Assembly: GCF_016902345.1 (NCBI RefSeq)
Contig: NZ_JACJLR010000017.1
Span: 1-61,655, forward strand
Length of the DNA stretch: 61,655 nt
Origin: Mediterraneibacter glycyrrhizinilyticus
GTDB taxonomy: Bacteria; Bacillota; Clostridia; Lachnospirales; Lachnospiraceae
Direction: 5' to 3'
Part shown: one piece after another, positions 7,937 to 19,829 of the stretch
Position numbering within the stretch: the stretch's first letter is position 1
Layout of the letters: each line of letters begins with the position of its first letter
Translations under genes and position numbers: made by a program
Notes under the pieces: generated by a model
What the model saw: the letters and a program-made list of their open reading frames with translations, nothing else
What the model was told of the DNA's origin: nothing
Database searches by the model: none

Positions 7937-8629
7937 ATGAAACGAGGAAAGAAATATATCGAGGCTGCGAAACTGATCGAAAGAGGAAATCTCTACGACA
8001 AAGAAGAAGCAGTCGCATTAGTAAAGAAAGCGGCAACAGCAAAATTCGATGAGACCATTGAAGCACACATCAGAACAGGATGTGACGGACGTCACGCTGA
8101 CCAGCAGATCCGTGGTGCGGTAGTACTTCCGCACGGAACTGGTAAAAAGGTGCGTATCCTTGTATTTGCTAAAGATGCAAAAGCAGAGGAAGCAAAGGCA
8201 GCAGGCGCTGACTATGTTGGCGGAGATGAGCTGATCCCGAAGATCCAGAACGAGGGATGGTTCGAGTTTGACGTTGTTGTTGCAACACCGGACATGATGG
8301 GAATCGTCGGACGTCTGGGACGTGTACTTGGACCGAAAGGTCTTATGCCGAACCCGAAAGCGGGAACAGTTACGATGGACGTGACAAAGGCTATCAACGA
8401 CATCAAAGCTGGTAAGATCGAGTACAGACTGGACAAGACGAACATCATCCACGTGCCGATCGGTAAAGCATCCTTTACTGAGGAGCAGTTAGCGGACAAC
8501 TTCCAGACGCTTATCGATGCGATCAACAAGGCAAGACCGGCAGCTGTTAAGGGACAGTTCTTAAAGAGCGTGACTCTTACATCAACAATGGGCCCTGGCG
8601 TGAAGGTCAACCCGATGAAACTCGCGTAA
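7937..8629 (+). CDS. rplA: 50S ribosomal protein L1
   Basis: A 230-residue L1, which forms the mobile stalk at the ribosomal E site and represses its own operon in many bacteria. The start is ATG 7937 ([17 protein letters not shown]), preceded by AGGAGGTTATTGTAAAA; an upstream in-frame start would add 26 unrelated residues encoded by the hairpin leader. Family motifs include [10 protein letters not shown] and the C-terminal [12 protein letters not shown]. Last gene of the operon; a terminator follows within 12 bp. Confidence 0.96.
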   Translation: MKRGKKYIEAAKLIERGNLYDKEEAVALVKKAATAKFDETIEAHIRTGCDGRHADQQIRGAVVLPHGTGKKVRILVFAKDAKAEEAKAAGADYVGGDELIPKIQNEGWFEFDVVVATPDMMGIVGRLGRVLGPKGLMPNPKAGTVTMDVTKAINDIKAGKIEYRLDKTNIIHVPIGKASFTEEQLADNFQTLIDAINKARPAAVKGQFLKSVTLTSTMGPGVKVNPMKLA

Positions 8630-8640
8630 ATCATAAAAAG

Positions 8641-8687
8641 AAAAAAATCCTCTGCGGCTATATCCTGCTGCAGAGGAAATTTTTTTG
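8641..8687 (+). terminator. Terminator of the rplKA operon
   Basis: CCTCTGC (8649-8655) pairs with GCAGAGG (8670-8676), flanked by A7 on the left and T7 on the right, so it may work in both directions. Confidence 0.88.
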
Positions 8688-8704
8688 AATGAATAAAAAA
8701 GTAC

Positions 8705-8733
8705 TTGACACATATATGTGAATGTGCTATCTT
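8705..8733 (+). promoter_or_regulatory. Promoter of rplJ-rplL
   Basis: Consensus TTGACA (8705-8710), 17-nt spacer, TATCTT (8728-8733), just after the rplA terminator. The transcript would begin near 8740 with the L10 leader. Confidence 0.75.
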
Positions 8734-8740
8734 ATATTAG

Positions 8741-8870
8741 AAACTGCCGAAGACAGTAGGTGCTGTAAAGCGTAAGGATAAAAACGCCTACCGAGGAAAG
8801 TGAGATTTATTACGAAAGTATGAATTTGCGAACCTCCGTGTTTTTGGCACAGAGGTTTTTATTTTGCAGA
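8741..8870 (+). promoter_or_regulatory. Ribosomal protein L10 leader with attenuator
   Basis: The leader contains the family-typical CCGAAGACAGTAGGTG near 8747-8762 and the complementary CGCCTACCGAGGA near 8785-8797. It ends in an attenuator hairpin AACCTCCGTG (8831-8840) with GGCACAGAGGTT (8846-8857), followed by TTTTATTTT. L10 (with L12) binds this leader in Firmicutes to shut down rplJL when in excess. The family assignment is from pattern recognition. Confidence 0.8.
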
Positions 8871-8941
8871 AAGATTTGACATCTGCTGCAGAATATACTT
8901 TGGCAGTACACGCAGAATAAAATAAGGAGGTGTACCCGAAA

Positions 8942-9484
8942 GTGGCAAAAGTTGAATTGAAACAGCCGATCGTTGAGGCGATCGCAGAAGAGATCAAAGA
9001 TGCTCAGTCAGTTGTTCTTGTTGACTACCGTGGACTGACAGTTGCTCAGGATACAGAGCTTCGTAAGCAGCTCAGAGAAGCAGGTGTTGTTTACAAGGTA
9101 TATAAGAACACGATGATGAAGAGGGCTTTCGAAGGGACAGAGTTCGCAGGACTTGAGAACTGTCTGGAAGGACCGAGCGCTATCGCGATTTCAAAAGATG
9201 ATGCGACAGCACCGGCAAGGATCATCTGCAATTTTGCAAAAGATGCTCCGGCACTTGAGCTCAAAGGTGGAGTTGTAGAGGGAACTGTTTACGACATCGC
9301 AGGTCTGACAGAACTTTCCAAGATTCCGTCAAGAGAAGTCCTTCTTTCAAGACTTCTTGGAAGTATGCAGTCACCGATCGCAAACTTTGCGCGTGTTATT
9401 AAGCAGATTGCAGAGAAAGACGGTGGGGCTGCTCCGGCTGAAGCAGCTGCTGAGGAGACAGCAGAAGCACCGGCAGCAGAATAA
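8942..9484 (+). CDS. rplJ: 50S ribosomal protein L10
   Basis: A 180-residue L10 that anchors L7/L12 dimers to the ribosomal stalk. The start is GTG 8942 (MAKVELKQPIVEAI) after AAGGAGGTGTACCC; this matches the family N-terminus better than the in-frame upstream GTG at 8930. The C-terminal stalk helix is followed by an Ala/Glu-rich tail. Controlled by the L10 leader upstream. Confidence 0.95.
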   Translation: MAKVELKQPIVEAIAEEIKDAQSVVLVDYRGLTVAQDTELRKQLREAGVVYKVYKNTMMKRAFEGTEFAGLENCLEGPSAIAISKDDATAPARIICNFAKDAPALELKGGVVEGTVYDIAGLTELSKIPSREVLLSRLLGSMQSPIANFARVIKQIAEKDGGAAPAEAAAEETAEAPAAE

Positions 9485-9574
9485 AGAGAACAGTTTTCTG
9501 CTGAGCGGGATTTAACAGTTTGCAAATGAAGATTACATGAAAAAATCAAAATAAGAAAATGGAGGATATCAAAA

Positions 9575-9952
9575 ATGGCTAAATTGACAACAGCTGAAAT
9601 GATCGATGCGATCAAAGAGTTATCAGTATTAGAGTTAAACGAGCTTGTAAAAGCTTGCGAAGAAGAGTTCGGCGTATCTGCAGCAGCAGGCGTTGTAGTT
9701 GCAGCAGCAGGCGGAGACGGAGCTGCAGCAGCAGATGAGAAGGATGAGTTCGATGTAGAGCTCGTTTCTGCAGGTGCTTCCAAGGTTAAAGTTATCAAGG
9801 CTGTACGTGAGATCACAGGTCTTGGACTGAAAGAGGCAAAAGAGCTTGTTGACAACGCTCCGAAGGTAGTGAAAGAGGCTGTTTCCAAGGCAGAGGCTGA
9901 GGAGATCAAGACAAAACTGGAAGAGCAGGGTGCAGAAGTTAACCTGAAATAA
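9575..9952 (+). CDS. rplL: 50S ribosomal protein L7/L12
   Basis: A 125-residue acidic stalk protein that recruits translation GTPases. It has the N-terminal dimerisation domain ([20 protein letters not shown]), an Ala/Gly-rich hinge near residues 35-55, and the conserved C-terminal domain with [18 protein letters not shown]. Start ATG follows GGAGGATATC. Located 90 bp after rplJ and followed by a strong terminator. Confidence 0.97.
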   Translation: MAKLTTAEMIDAIKELSVLELNELVKACEEEFGVSAAAGVVVAAAGGDGAAAADEKDEFDVELVSAGASKVKVIKAVREITGLGLKEAKELVDNAPKVVKEAVSKAEAEEIKTKLEEQGAEVNLK

Positions 9953-9973
9953 TCATCTACACAATGATGCAGC

Positions 9974-10010
9974 GACCGCAGAAGATAAAACCACTTCTGC
10001 GGTCTTTTTG
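9974..10010 (+). terminator. Terminator of rplJ-rplL
   Basis: GACCGCAGAAG (9974-9984) pairs perfectly with CTTCTGCGGTC (9994-10004), then TTTTT. Confidence 0.92.
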
Positions 10011-10204
10011 CTCATATGAAGGAGTTTGCGGAATAAAAAGTTTCTTCCTATGCGCAAAATCCTGCCTGTATTGATGAAAAAAAGGGTTCGGGGAAATCTT
10101 ACGATCGATCCGGATAAGAAGTGTATTTAGAATTGATACACCATATAGAGATAGAATGATATCACATATAGTGAAAAAAGTCAAGAAAAATCAGAGAAAT
10201 CGTG

Positions 10205-10234
10205 TTGACAAGAAAAAGGACGTTGTGATATAGT
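10205..10234 (+). promoter_or_regulatory. Promoter of rpoB-rpoC
   Basis: TTGACA (10205-10210), 18-nt spacer, TATAGT (10229-10234). The 10010-10371 gap otherwise holds no gene; the implied leader is about 130 nt. No named leader family was recognised. Confidence 0.75.
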
Positions 10235-10371
10235 ATAAGATGCTCTATTATGGAAAGCTATGCCATGTGACGGCGAAAAAGAGCCGGGCTGAGCTTTCAT
10301 TTATAAGGAGAAGTTCAGGCGGTCCGTCTGCAACGGATCGATGAAAAAAATATATGAGGAGTGAAACGTCA

Positions 10372-13300
10372 ATGGAGAAAAACAGAATCCGTCCCATCAA
10401 AACCGGAAAAAGCTTCCGCATGAGCTATTCCAGGCAAAAAGAAGTATTAGAGATGCCAAACCTCATTGAAGTTCAGAAAGATTCCTATCAGTGGTTTCTG
10501 GATGAAGGTCTGAAAGAGGTGTTCGATGATATTTCGCCGATCGCCGATTACAGCGGTCATCTCAGTCTGGAATTCGTTGATTTTACGCTCTGCGAAGATG
10601 ACGTAAAGTACACGATCGACGAGTGTAAAGAACGCGATGCAACTTATGCGGCTCCCCTGAAAGTCAGAGTGAGGCTTTATAATAAGGAAAATGATGAGAT
10701 AAATGAACACGAGATCTTCATGGGAGATCTCCCGCTGATGACGAAGACAGGTACTTTCGTGATCAATGGCGCGGAACGTGTTATTGTCAGCCAGCTTGTG
10801 CGTTCTCCGGGAATTTACTACGGAATTGCCCACGACAAGCTTGGTAAAAAGCTCTATTCAGCAACAGTCATCCCGAACAGAGGTGCGTGGCTTGAGTATG
10901 AGACAGACTCCAATGACGTTTTTTACGTGCGCGTTGACAGGACAAGGAAGGTGCCGATCACGGTTCTGATCCGTGCCCTTGGTATCGGGACAAACGCTGA
11001 GATCGTTGAACTCTTCGGGGAGGAGCCGAAGATCCTTGCAAGTTTTGGGAAGGACACTGCTGAGAACTATCAGGAGGGTCTGTTAGAGCTGTACAAAAAG
11101 ATCCGTCCGGGAGAGCCGCTTGCGGTAGACAGTGCGGAAAGTCTGATCACAAGCATGTTCTTCGATCCGAGACGTTATGATCTTGCAAAAGTCGGACGTT
11201 ATAAGTTTAATAAAAAGCTCATGCTGAAAAACCGCGTTAAGGGCCGTGTCCTTGCAGAGGATGTTGTGAGCCCGATCACAGGTGAGATCGTCGCAGAGAA
11301 AGGGACGAAGATTACCCGGGAGATCGCTGACGCGATCCAGAACTCTGCTGCGCCGTACCTGTGGGTAGAGGGAGAGGACGAGTCCAGGAATATCAAAGTC
11401 CTTTCCAACATGATGGTAGATCTCCAGGCAGTCGTTGATATTGATCCGAAAGAAGTTGGAGTGAAAGAGCAGGTATATTATCCGGTCCTCGCAGGTATTA
11501 TCGAGGAGGCGGCCGGGGACATCGATGAGATGAAGCGTATGATCAAACGCGACATTCACGACCTGATCCCGAAGCATATCACGAAGGAAGATATCCTTGC
11601 TTCCATCAACTATAACATGCATCTTGAGTACGGCATGGGAAATGATGACGATATCGATCATCTGGGCAACCGCCGTATCCGTGCGGTGGGAGAACTTCTC
11701 CAGAACCAGTACAGGATCGGACTTTCCAGACTGGAGAGAGTTGTCCGTGAGAGGATGACAACACAGGATCAGGACGGTATTTCTCCGCAGTCCCTGATCA
11801 ACATCAAGCCGGTGACCGCAGCGGTGAAAGAATTCTTCGGATCTTCCCAGCTGTCTCAGTTCATGGATCAGAACAACCCGCTTGGAGAGCTGACTCACAA
11901 GAGACGTCTGTCAGCCCTGGGACCGGGAGGTCTTTCCAGAGACCGCGCCGGATTCGAGGTCCGAGACGTACATTACTCCCACTATGGAAGAATGTGTCCG
12001 ATCGAGACGCCTGAGGGACCGAACATCGGTCTGATCAACTCGCTGGCAACCTATGCAAGGATCAATGAGTATGGTTTTATCGAGGCGCCGTACCGCAAGA
12101 TCGACAAGACAGATCCGCAGAACCCGCGCGTTACAGACGAAGTTGTATATATGACCGCGGATGAAGAAGATAATTACCATGTGGCACAGGCGAATACGCC
12201 TCTGGATGAAGAAGGCCACTTTGTCAATAAAAATGTATCCGGTCGTTACCGTGAAGAGACTCAGGAGTACGAGAGAAATAAGTTTGATTACATGGACGTT
12301 TCTCCTAAGATGGTGTTCTCTGTCGCTACGGCCCTGATCCCGTTCCTTCAGAACGACGATGCGAACCGTGCTCTGATGGGATCCAACATGCAGCGTCAGG
12401 CGGTTCCGCTCCTTACAACTGAGGCTCCTGTCGTGGGAACAGGTATGGAAGTGAAAGCAGCGGTGGACTCCGGAGTGTGCGTTGTAGCTGAGCAGGCAGG
12501 CGTAGTGGAAAGCTCCACATCCACTGAGATCGTGGTGAGACACGATGACGGGACAAAGCAGTCCTATAAGCTGACTAAGTTCCAGCGAAGCAACCAGAGT
12601 AACTGCTATAACCAGAGACCGATCGTTGACAAAGGGGAGAGAGTCGAGGCCGGACAGGTCATCGCGGACGGTCCGTCTACCTCCGGCGGAGAGATGGCTC
12701 TTGGAAAGAACCCGCTGATCGGATTCATGACCTGGGAAGGTTACAACTACGAGGATGCTGTCCTGTTAAGCGAGAGGCTGGTACAGGATGATGTATATAC
12801 TTCTGTCCACATCGAGGAATATGAGGCAGAGGCGAGAGACACAAAACTCGGACCGGAGGAGATCACAAGGGATATCCCGGGTGTCGGTGACGACACCCTG
12901 AAGGATCTTGACGAGAGAGGAATCATCCGTATCGGCGCAGAAGTCCGCGCAGGTGATATTCTTGTCGGAAAGGTGACCCCGAAGGGAGAGACAGAACTTA
13001 CGGCTGAGGAGCGTCTGCTCCGCGCCATCTTCGGTGAGAAGGCGCGGGAGGTAAGGGATACCTCCCTGAAAGTACCTCACGGCGAGTATGGTATCGTAGT
13101 GGATGCCAAAGTGTTCACAAGAGAGAATGGGGATGAGCTTTCTCCGGGTGTGAACGAGGCGGTAAGAATCTATATCGCACAAAAGAGAAAGATTTCCGTA
13201 GGTGACAAGATGGCCGGACGTCACGGTAACAAGGGTGTCGTTTCCCGCGTGCTTCCGGTAGAGGATATGCCGTTCCTGCCGAACGGACGCCCGCTGGATA

Positions 13301-14241
13301 TCGTGCTGAACCCGCTGGGCGTGCCGTCCCGTATGAATATCGGACAGGTGCTCGAGATCCATTTAAGTCTTGCAGCAAAGGCACTGGGATTCAATATCTC
13401 TACGCCGGTATTCGACGGAGCGAACGAGGTTGACATTATGGATACTCTCGATCTGGCGAATGACTATGTGAATCTCGAGTGGGGTGAATTTGAGAAAAAA
13501 CACGGAGAAGAACTTCTTCCTGAAGTGCTTCAGTATCTGTCAGACAACAGAGAGCACAGAAAGCTTTGGAAGGGCGTACCGCTCTCAAGAGACGGAAAAG
13601 TGCGTCTCCGCGATGGAAGGACAGGAGAATATTTTGACAGCCCTGTTACCATCGGACACATGCATTATCTGAAGCTGCATCATCTGGTAGACGATAAGAT
13701 CCATGCGCGTTCTACCGGACCGTACTCTCTGGTAACGCAGCAGCCTCTGGGTGGAAAAGCTCAGTTCGGCGGACAGCGTTTCGGAGAGATGGAGGTATGG
13801 GCTCTTGAAGCGTACGGCGCATCATATACACTGCAGGAGATCCTGACAGTGAAGTCGGACGATGTGGTGGGACGTGTTAAGACATATGAGGCGATCATCA
13901 AAGGTGAAAACATTCCTGAGCCTGGTGTTCCGGAATCTTTCAAGGTGCTCTTAAAAGAGCTGCAGTCTCTTGCCCTGGATGTGCGCGTGCTGCGTGATGA
14001 CAACACAGAAGTTGAGATCATGGAGAATGTGGATTATGGTGAAACAGATCTGCGGCACATCATTGAGGGAGACAGAAAATACCGGGATGAAAATGAGTCC
14101 TTCGGAGAGCACGGATATACCGAGCAGGAGTTTGTAGGTGAAGAACTTACAGACATCGAGCCGGAGGAGGATCCGGATGACAGTGATTTCGGAGACGAGG
14201 AGATCAGTTTTGACGAGTATCTGGGTGACGAGGAAGAATAG
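10372..14241 (+). CDS. rpoB: DNA-directed RNA polymerase subunit beta
   Basis: A 1289-residue beta subunit, half of the RNA polymerase active-site cleft. The start is ATG 10372 ([20 protein letters not shown]), chosen because GAGGAG at 10357-10362 is well placed; an in-frame ATG at 10354 lies upstream of that site. The rifampicin-pocket segment ([20 protein letters not shown] then [20 protein letters not shown]) is wild type. The C-terminus is acidic ([15 protein letters not shown]). It has its own promoter and is 14 bp from rpoC. Confidence 0.98.
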   Translation: MEKNRIRPIKTGKSFRMSYSRQKEVLEMPNLIEVQKDSYQWFLDEGLKEVFDDISPIADYSGHLSLEFVDFTLCEDDVKYTIDECKERDATYAAPLKVRVRLYNKENDEINEHEIFMGDLPLMTKTGTFVINGAERVIVSQLVRSPGIYYGIAHDKLGKKLYSATVIPNRGAWLEYETDSNDVFYVRVDRTRKVPITVLIRALGIGTNAEIVELFGEEPKILASFGKDTAENYQEGLLELYKKIRPGEPLAVDSAESLITSMFFDPRRYDLAKVGRYKFNKKLMLKNRVKGRVLAEDVVSPITGEIVAEKGTKITREIADAIQNSAAPYLWVEGEDESRNIKVLSNMMVDLQAVVDIDPKEVGVKEQVYYPVLAGIIEEAAGDIDEMKRMIKRDIHDLIPKHITKEDILASINYNMHLEYGMGNDDDIDHLGNRRIRAVGELLQNQYRIGLSRLERVVRERMTTQDQDGISPQSLINIKPVTAAVKEFFGSSQLSQFMDQNNPLGELTHKRRLSALGPGGLSRDRAGFEVRDVHYSHYGRMCPIETPEGPNIGLINSLATYARINEYGFIEAPYRKIDKTDPQNPRVTDEVVYMTADEEDNYHVAQANTPLDEEGHFVNKNVSGRYREETQEYERNKFDYMDVSPKMVFSVATALIPFLQNDDANRALMGSNMQRQAVPLLTTEAPVVGTGMEVKAAVDSGVCVVAEQAGVVESSTSTEIVVRHDDGTKQSYKLTKFQRSNQSNCYNQRPIVDKGERVEAGQVIADGPSTSGGEMALGKNPLIGFMTWEGYNYEDAVLLSERLVQDDVYTSVHIEEYEAEARDTKLGPEEITRDIPGVGDDTLKDLDERGIIRIGAEVRAGDILVGKVTPKGETELTAEERLLRAIFGEKAREVRDTSLKVPHGEYGIVVDAKVFTRENGDELSPGVNEAVRIYIAQKRKISVGDKMAGRHGNKGVVSRVLPVEDMPFLPNGRPLDIVLNPLGVPSRMNIGQVLEIHLSLAAKALGFNISTPVFDGANEVDIMDTLDLANDYVNLEWGEFEKKHGEELLPEVLQYLSDNREHRKLWKGVPLSRDGKVRLRDGRTGEYFDSPVTIGHMHYLKLHHLVDDKIHARSTGPYSLVTQQPLGGKAQFGGQRFGEMEVWALEAYGASYTLQEILTVKSDDVVGRVKTYEAIIKGENIPEPGVPESFKVLLKELQSLALDVRVLRDDNTEVEIMENVDYGETDLRHIIEGDRKYRDENESFGEHGYTEQEFVGEELTDIEPEEDPDDSDFGDEEISFDEYLGDEEE

Positions 14242-14255
14242 GAGGAGCCGATTCT

Positions 14256-17200
14256 ATGCCAAACAATAATGAACAACAATATCAACCGTTAACTTTTGAT
14301 GCGATCAAGATCGGGCTGGCTTCACCGGAAAAGATCCTTGAGTGGTCCAGAGGTGAGGTCACAAAGCCGGAGACCATCAACTACAGAACGCTGAAACCGG
14401 AGAAAGACGGTCTGTTCTGTGAGAGGATCTTCGGACCGAGCAAAGACTGGGAGTGCCACTGCGGTAAATATAAAAAGATCCGTTACAAAGGCGTTGTGTG
14501 CGACCGATGCGGAGTTGAGGTCACGAAGTCAAGTGTGCGCCGTGAGCGTATGGGGCATATCGCCCTTGCCGCTCCGGTGTCCCACATCTGGTATTTCAAG
14601 GGTATCCCCAGCCGCATGGGTTTGATCCTCGACATCTCTCCCAGAACACTGGAGAGAGTCCTGTACTTTGCTTCATACATCGTTCTTGACAAAGGTGAGA
14701 CAGATCTGCAGAACAAGCAGATTCTGTCCGAAGCAGAGTACCAGGAGCAGAGAGAAAAATGGGGCAGCGGTGCCTTCCGTGTAGGAATGGGCGCTGAGGC
14801 GATCAAGGAACTCCTTGAGTCCATTGATCTTGAGAAAGAGTATGAGGAACTTCAGAAATCGCTGGAGAACGCGACAGGACAGAAAAGGGCAAGGATCGTG
14901 AAACGCCTGGAAGTTGTCGAGGCGTTCCGTGAATCCGGAAACAGACCGGAGTGGATGATCCTGACAGCGATTCCGGTGATTCCGCCGGATCTGCGTCCGA
15001 TGGTACAGCTCGACGGAGGACGTTTCGCAACATCTGATCTGAATGACCTGTACAGAAGAATCATCAACAGGAACAATCGTCTGAAGAGACTGCTGGAACT
15101 GGGAGCGCCGGATATCATCGTGAGAAACGAGAAACGTATGCTCCAGGAAGCTGTAGACGCTCTGATCGACAACGGACGACGCGGGCGCCCGGTTACAGGT
15201 CCGGGAAACAGAGCTCTGAAGTCTCTGTCAGACATGCTGAAAGGTAAGTCCGGACGTTTCCGTCAGAACCTGCTCGGAAAACGTGTCGACTATTCCGGAC
15301 GTTCCGTTATCGTCGTAGGACCGGAACTGAAGATCTATCAGTGCGGTCTGCCCAAAGAGATGGCGATCGAGCTTTTCAAGCCTTTCGTTATGAAAGAACT
15401 TGTAGCGAACGGCACGGCTCACAATATAAAAAATGCAAAGAAAATGGTAGAGAGGCTCCAGCCGGAGGTGTGGGATGTGCTCGAGGAAGTCATCAAAGAG
15501 CATCCTGTCATGCTGAACCGTGCCCCCACGCTTCACAGACTTGGTATCCAGGCATTTGAGCCGATCCTCGTGGAAGGTAAAGCGATCAAGCTGCATCCGC
15601 TCGTTTGTACCGCATATAACGCGGACTTCGACGGTGACCAGATGGCGGTCCATGTACCGCTTTCTGTGGAAGCTCAGGCAGAGTGCCGTTTCCTTCTCCT
15701 CTCACCGAACAACCTGCTGAAACCGTCGGACGGAGGTCCGGTTGCGGTTCCTTCACAGGATATGGTCCTTGGTATCTATTACCTGACACAGGTAAGACCG
15801 GGGGCAAAAGGCGAAGGAATGTTCTTCCGCAGCGTGAGTGAGGCGATCCTTGCTTATGAGAACGGTTATATCACACTGCACTCCCAGATCAAAGTGCGTG
15901 TGTCCAAGACGATGCCGGACGGAACTGTGAAGACAGGAACCATCGACGCGACTCTGGGAAGACTTCTCTTCAATGAGATCATCCCGCAGGATCTGGGCTT
16001 TGTAGATAGAGAGATTCCGGGAAATGAGCTTCTGATGGAGATCGATTTCCACGTAGGAAAGAAGCAGTTAAAACAGATCCTCGAGAAAGTCATCAATACA
16101 CATGGCGCAACACAGACAGCGGAAGTGCTCGATGATGTAAAAGCCATCGGCTACAAGTTCTCCACGAGAGCAGCCATGACGGTTTCTATTTCCGACATGA
16201 CTGTGCCGCCGCAGAAGCCGCAGATGATCGAGGATGCACAGAATACCGTGGACCGGATCACAAAGAACTACAAACGTGGTCTGATCACCGAGGAAGAGCG
16301 ATACAAAGAAGTTGTTGAGACATGGAAGGCGACCGACGATAAACTGACGGACGCGCTGCTTTCCGGTCTTGATAAATACAATAACATCTTTATGATGGCT
16401 GACTCCGGAGCCCGTGGATCTGACAAGCAGATCAAACAGCTGGCGGGTATGCGAGGATTGATGGCAGATACGACCGGACGTACCATCGAGCTGCCGATCA
16501 AGTCCAACTTCCGTGAAGGTCTTGATGTACTGGAATACTTCATGTCTGCCCATGGAGCACGTAAGGGTCTGTCCGATACAGCGCTTCGTACTGCCGATTC
16601 CGGATACCTGACAAGACGTCTGGTTGACGTATCACAGCAGCTGATCATCCATGACTCTGATTGTGTAGAGCCGGGAGATGAGATCCCCGGAATGTATGTA
16701 CACGCATTTACAGACGGGAACGAAGAAATCGAGAGCCTTCAGGACCGTATCACAGGACGGTTCTCCTGCGAAGATATCAAAGACAGCGAAGGAAATGTGA
16801 TCGTCAAGAAAAATCATATGATCACACCGCGCCGCGCAGAACGTGTCATCAAAAAAGGTGTGGATGAGAATGGCGAGCCGGTCAGCAAGGTGAAGATCCG
16901 TACCATTCTTACCTGCCGCTGCAAGAACGGCGTGTGTGCGAAGTGCTACGGCGCTAACATGGCGAGCGGAGAGGTCGTACAGGTTGGAGAGGCAGTGGGT
17001 ATCGTGGCTGCACAGTCCATCGGAGAGCCAGGTACACAGCTTACCATGCGTACGTTCCATACCGGTGGTGTTGCCGGTGATGATATCACACAGGGTCTTC
17101 CCCGTGTCGAGGAGCTTTTCGAGGCGAGAAAACCGAAGGGACTTGCGATCATCACAGAATTTGCCGGAAGAGCGACTCTTTCCGATACAAAGAAGAAGCG

Positions 17201-17906
17201 CGAAGTCATCGTTACAAACGAAGAAACAGGCGAATCCAAGGCATACCTTATCCCGTACGGATCCCGTATCAAAGTACAGGATGGCCAGATGCTTGAAGCA
17301 GGTGACGAGCTTACCGAAGGTAGCGTAAATCCGCATGATATCCTGAAGATCAAAGGACTGCGTGCAGTTCAGGATTACATGCTCCGCGAGGTACAGCGTG
17401 TATACCGTCTCCAGGGTGTTGATATCAATGATAAGCATATTGAGGTTATCGTTCGCCAGATGCTGAAGAAAGTACGTGTCGAGGAGAAAGGCGATTCCGA
17501 ACTCCTTCCGGGCACAATGGTGGATGTTCTCGAATTTGAGGATATCAACAAACAGCTCGAAGCTGAAGGAAAAGAGCCTGCAGTGGGAGAGCAGATCATG
17601 CTCGGTATCACGAAGGCTTCTCTGGCTACAGATTCCTTCCTGTCAGCAGCGTCCTTCCAGGAGACGACGAAGGTGCTGACAGAGGCGGCGATCAACGGAA
17701 AAGTTGACCACCTTGTCGGCCTGAAAGAAAACGTTATCATCGGTAAACATATCCCGGCTGGAACAGGTATGAAGAAGTACCGTGATGTTAAACTCAATAC
17801 AGACATCCAGATGGAGGATGAATTGGCTTTTGACGAAGAGGAGATCAGCCTGGATGATGATATCTCTCTGGAGACAGAGGTGGAAGAACCGGTGGTTCAG
17901 GAATAA
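14256..17906 (+). CDS. rpoC: DNA-directed RNA polymerase subunit beta'
   Basis: A 1216-residue beta' subunit. The N-terminal zinc site is [20 protein letters not shown]. The catalytic magnesium loop is [10 protein letters not shown] second zinc site is [13 protein letters not shown], and the C-terminal region includes the conserved [20 protein letters not shown] helix. Length fits Clostridia, which lack the large inserts of Proteobacteria. ATG follows TAGGAGGAGCCGATTCT. A bidirectional terminator separates it from the convergent response regulator. Confidence 0.98.
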   Translation: MPNNNEQQYQPLTFDAIKIGLASPEKILEWSRGEVTKPETINYRTLKPEKDGLFCERIFGPSKDWECHCGKYKKIRYKGVVCDRCGVEVTKSSVRRERMGHIALAAPVSHIWYFKGIPSRMGLILDISPRTLERVLYFASYIVLDKGETDLQNKQILSEAEYQEQREKWGSGAFRVGMGAEAIKELLESIDLEKEYEELQKSLENATGQKRARIVKRLEVVEAFRESGNRPEWMILTAIPVIPPDLRPMVQLDGGRFATSDLNDLYRRIINRNNRLKRLLELGAPDIIVRNEKRMLQEAVDALIDNGRRGRPVTGPGNRALKSLSDMLKGKSGRFRQNLLGKRVDYSGRSVIVVGPELKIYQCGLPKEMAIELFKPFVMKELVANGTAHNIKNAKKMVERLQPEVWDVLEEVIKEHPVMLNRAPTLHRLGIQAFEPILVEGKAIKLHPLVCTAYNADFDGDQMAVHVPLSVEAQAECRFLLLSPNNLLKPSDGGPVAVPSQDMVLGIYYLTQVRPGAKGEGMFFRSVSEAILAYENGYITLHSQIKVRVSKTMPDGTVKTGTIDATLGRLLFNEIIPQDLGFVDREIPGNELLMEIDFHVGKKQLKQILEKVINTHGATQTAEVLDDVKAIGYKFSTRAAMTVSISDMTVPPQKPQMIEDAQNTVDRITKNYKRGLITEEERYKEVVETWKATDDKLTDALLSGLDKYNNIFMMADSGARGSDKQIKQLAGMRGLMADTTGRTIELPIKSNFREGLDVLEYFMSAHGARKGLSDTALRTADSGYLTRRLVDVSQQLIIHDSDCVEPGDEIPGMYVHAFTDGNEEIESLQDRITGRFSCEDIKDSEGNVIVKKNHMITPRRAERVIKKGVDENGEPVSKVKIRTILTCRCKNGVCAKCYGANMASGEVVQVGEAVGIVAAQSIGEPGTQLTMRTFHTGGVAGDDITQGLPRVEELFEARKPKGLAIITEFAGRATLSDTKKKREVIVTNEETGESKAYLIPYGSRIKVQDGQMLEAGDELTEGSVNPHDILKIKGLRAVQDYMLREVQRVYRLQGVDINDKHIEVIVRQMLKKVRVEEKGDSELLPGTMVDVLEFEDINKQLEAEGKEPAVGEQIMLGITKASLATDSFLSAASFQETTKVLTEAAINGKVDHLVGLKENVIIGKHIPAGTGMKKYRDVKLNTDIQMEDELAFDEEEISLDDDISLETEVEEPVVQE

Positions 17907-17925
17907 AATAAGATAGCAATATAAG

Positions 17926-17974
17926 AAAAAGACTATCAGAGCGGATGAATGATCCGATCTGATAGTCTTTTTAT
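17926..17974. terminator. Bidirectional terminator between rpoC and the KdpE-like gene
   Basis: AAAAAGACTATCAGA (17926-17940) pairs with TCTGATAGTCTTTTT (17958-17972), with an extra CGGAT/ATCCG arm inside. A-rich on the left and T-rich on the right, it can serve both convergent transcripts. Confidence 0.9.
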
Positions 17975-18022
17975 AATATAATGATCTTTATTAAGAGAAT
18001 ATGGATATATTCTCGATTACAG

Positions 18023-18742
18023 TTATGGCCTTTCGGCTTCGGTTTCGTCTTCTGCCATCCGATATCCTACGCCGACCTCAGTAAAGATATATTTCGGCTG
18101 TGCGGGATCTGTCTCAATCTTTCTTCGTATGTTGGCCATATTTACCCGAAGGATCTTATTGTCATCATCTGCGTATGGCCCCCATACACTTGAAAGGATG
18201 GATGAATAAGTGATGACTTTACCGGAATTCTGCGCAAGAAAGGCCACAATTTTATACTCGATGGGAGTAAGATGCACTTCGCTATCGCCAATGGTAAGAA
18301 GGCGTTTTGAAAAGTCCAGGGTCATGGCACCATGGCGGTATGAGCGTAGATAATAATTTTCGTCTGTGCGGAGCCGGTTACTGTGTCTGAGAGAAGCCCG
18401 GATCCTTGCAAGCAGTTCGGAGGTCCCGAATGGTTTGGTGATATAGTCATCGGCTCCGAGATCCAAGGCGAGAACTTTTTCGCGTTCCGCTGTTCTGGCT
18501 GAGATCACGATGATCGGAGTGCTTGACCAGGTTCGGACCTCTCTTATGATATCGTCTCCGTCCATATCGGGCAGGCCGAGATCAAGAAGAATAATGTCAG
18601 GACATTGGGAACGAATGATGTCCAATCCCTGTGCTCCCGTATCTGCATAGAGAACCCGGTATTCCTGCCGTTTTAAGATTTTTCCCATAAAAGCCTGGAT
18701 CTTTTTTTCGTCCTCGATGATCAATACAGAACATTTAGACAT
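18023..18742 (-). CDS. KdpE-like response regulator (OmpR family)
   Basis: A 239-residue transcription factor: receiver domain with acidic pair Glu10/Asp11, phospho-acceptor Asp54 (LLDLGLPDMDG) and KPF; then a winged-helix domain ending RVNMANIRRKIE-TDPAQPKYIFTEVGVGYRM, close to KdpE. The start is the ATG at 18742 (MSKCSVLIIEDEKK) after AGGAGAACTGAAATT on the minus strand; the longer frame runs into the kinase gene. It lies 4 bp downstream of the sensor kinase. No kdpFABC potassium-pump genes are in the window, so its target is unknown. Confidence 0.85.
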   Translation of the reverse strand: MSKCSVLIIEDEKKIQAFMGKILKRQEYRVLYADTGAQGLDIIRSQCPDIILLDLGLPDMDGDDIIREVRTWSSTPIIVISARTAEREKVLALDLGADDYITKPFGTSELLARIRASLRHSNRLRTDENYYLRSYRHGAMTLDFSKRLLTIGDSEVHLTPIEYKIVAFLAQNSGKVITYSSILSSVWGPYADDDNKILRVNMANIRRKIETDPAQPKYIFTEVGVGYRMAEDETEAERP

Positions 18743-18746
18743 AATT

Positions 18747-19814
18747 TCAGTTCTCCTTTTCTTTCGGAAGTGTGAAGCTGAACTCAGCACCTCGCTCATG
18801 GTTGAAGGCAGTGATCTCACCGTCGTGTGCCTGAATGATTGTTTTGCAGATTGAAAGTCCGATTCCAATGCCTCTGTGTCCATCAGCATTTACAGATGTA
18901 TACTGCTGGCCTTCAAAAATATGCGGAAGAAGCTGTTCGTCTATTCCTGCCCCATGATCGCGGACAGAGAACGAAACAGCTTCTCCTTCTTCAGTAATGA
19001 TAAGATCAATGGGGGCGCGGCTCCCGGAATGTACCGCGGCATTCTCCAAAAGATTGATCAGGACCTGCTCGATCAGAGTGGGATCCATGGGGAGCATGAG
19101 GAAGTCATTCGGCATAGTTACTTTAACCCGAATATCCGGGATGCGGCGCTGAAGCCGCTGGATTGCTTCTGAGACGACTTCTTCAACAATTTCAGAGGAC
19201 TTTTTTACCTTGTTGTCGGAATTCTCGTTGATCCTTGTGACAGTCAGGAGATTTTCCACCATATTAAGGAGCCATTCGGAGTCCTCCTTAATATTAGAGA
19301 CCAGCTCTACTCTTTCTGTTTCGCAGAGATTAGGATAGTTCTCAAGATAAGAGGAAGAGGATCCAATGATAGTTGTAAGGGGCGTGCGGAGATCGTGGGA
19401 AACTGCCCGCAGAAGATTTGCCCGGAGTTTCTCTTTCTCAGCCTCATTAAGCTCCTTTTCACGCTCAGCAATCGCCTGCCGCTGCTGTTTTAACGCGGTG
19501 GTCGTTGTCCCCGTAATGATAGAGATCGCAAGCATCCCGATAAAGGTGACCGGGTAGCCTGCGATTGAAAAGTCTATCATATTGTAGGGATAGGAGAAAA
19601 AGTAATTAACTGCTGCAACGCAGAACAGGGAGGCTCCTATCCCATATAAATATCCGGATGTTCTGAGCGCGATCAGGATCAGCGCCAGAATATAGATCAC
19701 AGTGATATTGGCAAGATTCTTGTTTCCAAAATAGAAGAAACAGAAACTCAGGACCGTAGCCGCAAGAAGCAGAAGTACGGTAACGGCAAAATCACATAAA
19801 ACTCGTTTCATCAT
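18747..19814 (-). CDS. Short KdpD-like sensor histidine kinase (DUF4118)
   Basis: A 355-residue membrane kinase. Four hydrophobic helices (about residues 8-29, 36-51, 57-75, 87-103) match the DUF4118 membrane domain of KdpD. Then come a coiled linker, HisKA with His140 (AVSHDLRTPL), and HATPase with NLLENA, DHGAGI and GIGIGLSIC. The N-terminal KdpD ATP-binding and USP-like domains of canonical KdpD (about 900 residues) are absent, as is a GAF domain. It starts 15 bp after the PRPP synthetase stop with no clear ribosome binding site, so its translation may depend on coupling. Truncated KdpD forms occur in Firmicutes; the signal sensed is unknown. Confidence 0.85.
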   Translation of the reverse strand: MMKRVLCDFAVTVLLLLAATVLSFCFFYFGNKNLANITVIYILALILIALRTSGYLYGIGASLFCVAAVNYFFSYPYNMIDFSIAGYPVTFIGMLAISIITGTTTTALKQQRQAIAEREKELNEAEKEKLRANLLRAVSHDLRTPLTTIIGSSSSYLENYPNLCETERVELVSNIKEDSEWLLNMVENLLTVTRINENSDNKVKKSSEIVEEVVSEAIQRLQRRIPDIRVKVTMPNDFLMLPMDPTLIEQVLINLLENAAVHSGSRAPIDLIITEEGEAVSFSVRDHGAGIDEQLLPHIFEGQQYTSVNADGHRGIGIGLSICKTIIQAHDGEITAFNHERGAEFSFTLPKEKEN

Positions 19815-19829
19815 GTCTGTAACCAGGGA

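Noticed and set aside
8876..8899. TTGACA followed by TATACT just before rplJ
   Set aside because: The spacing is only 12 nt, too short for a sigma-70-type promoter; the region is the end of the L10 leader.
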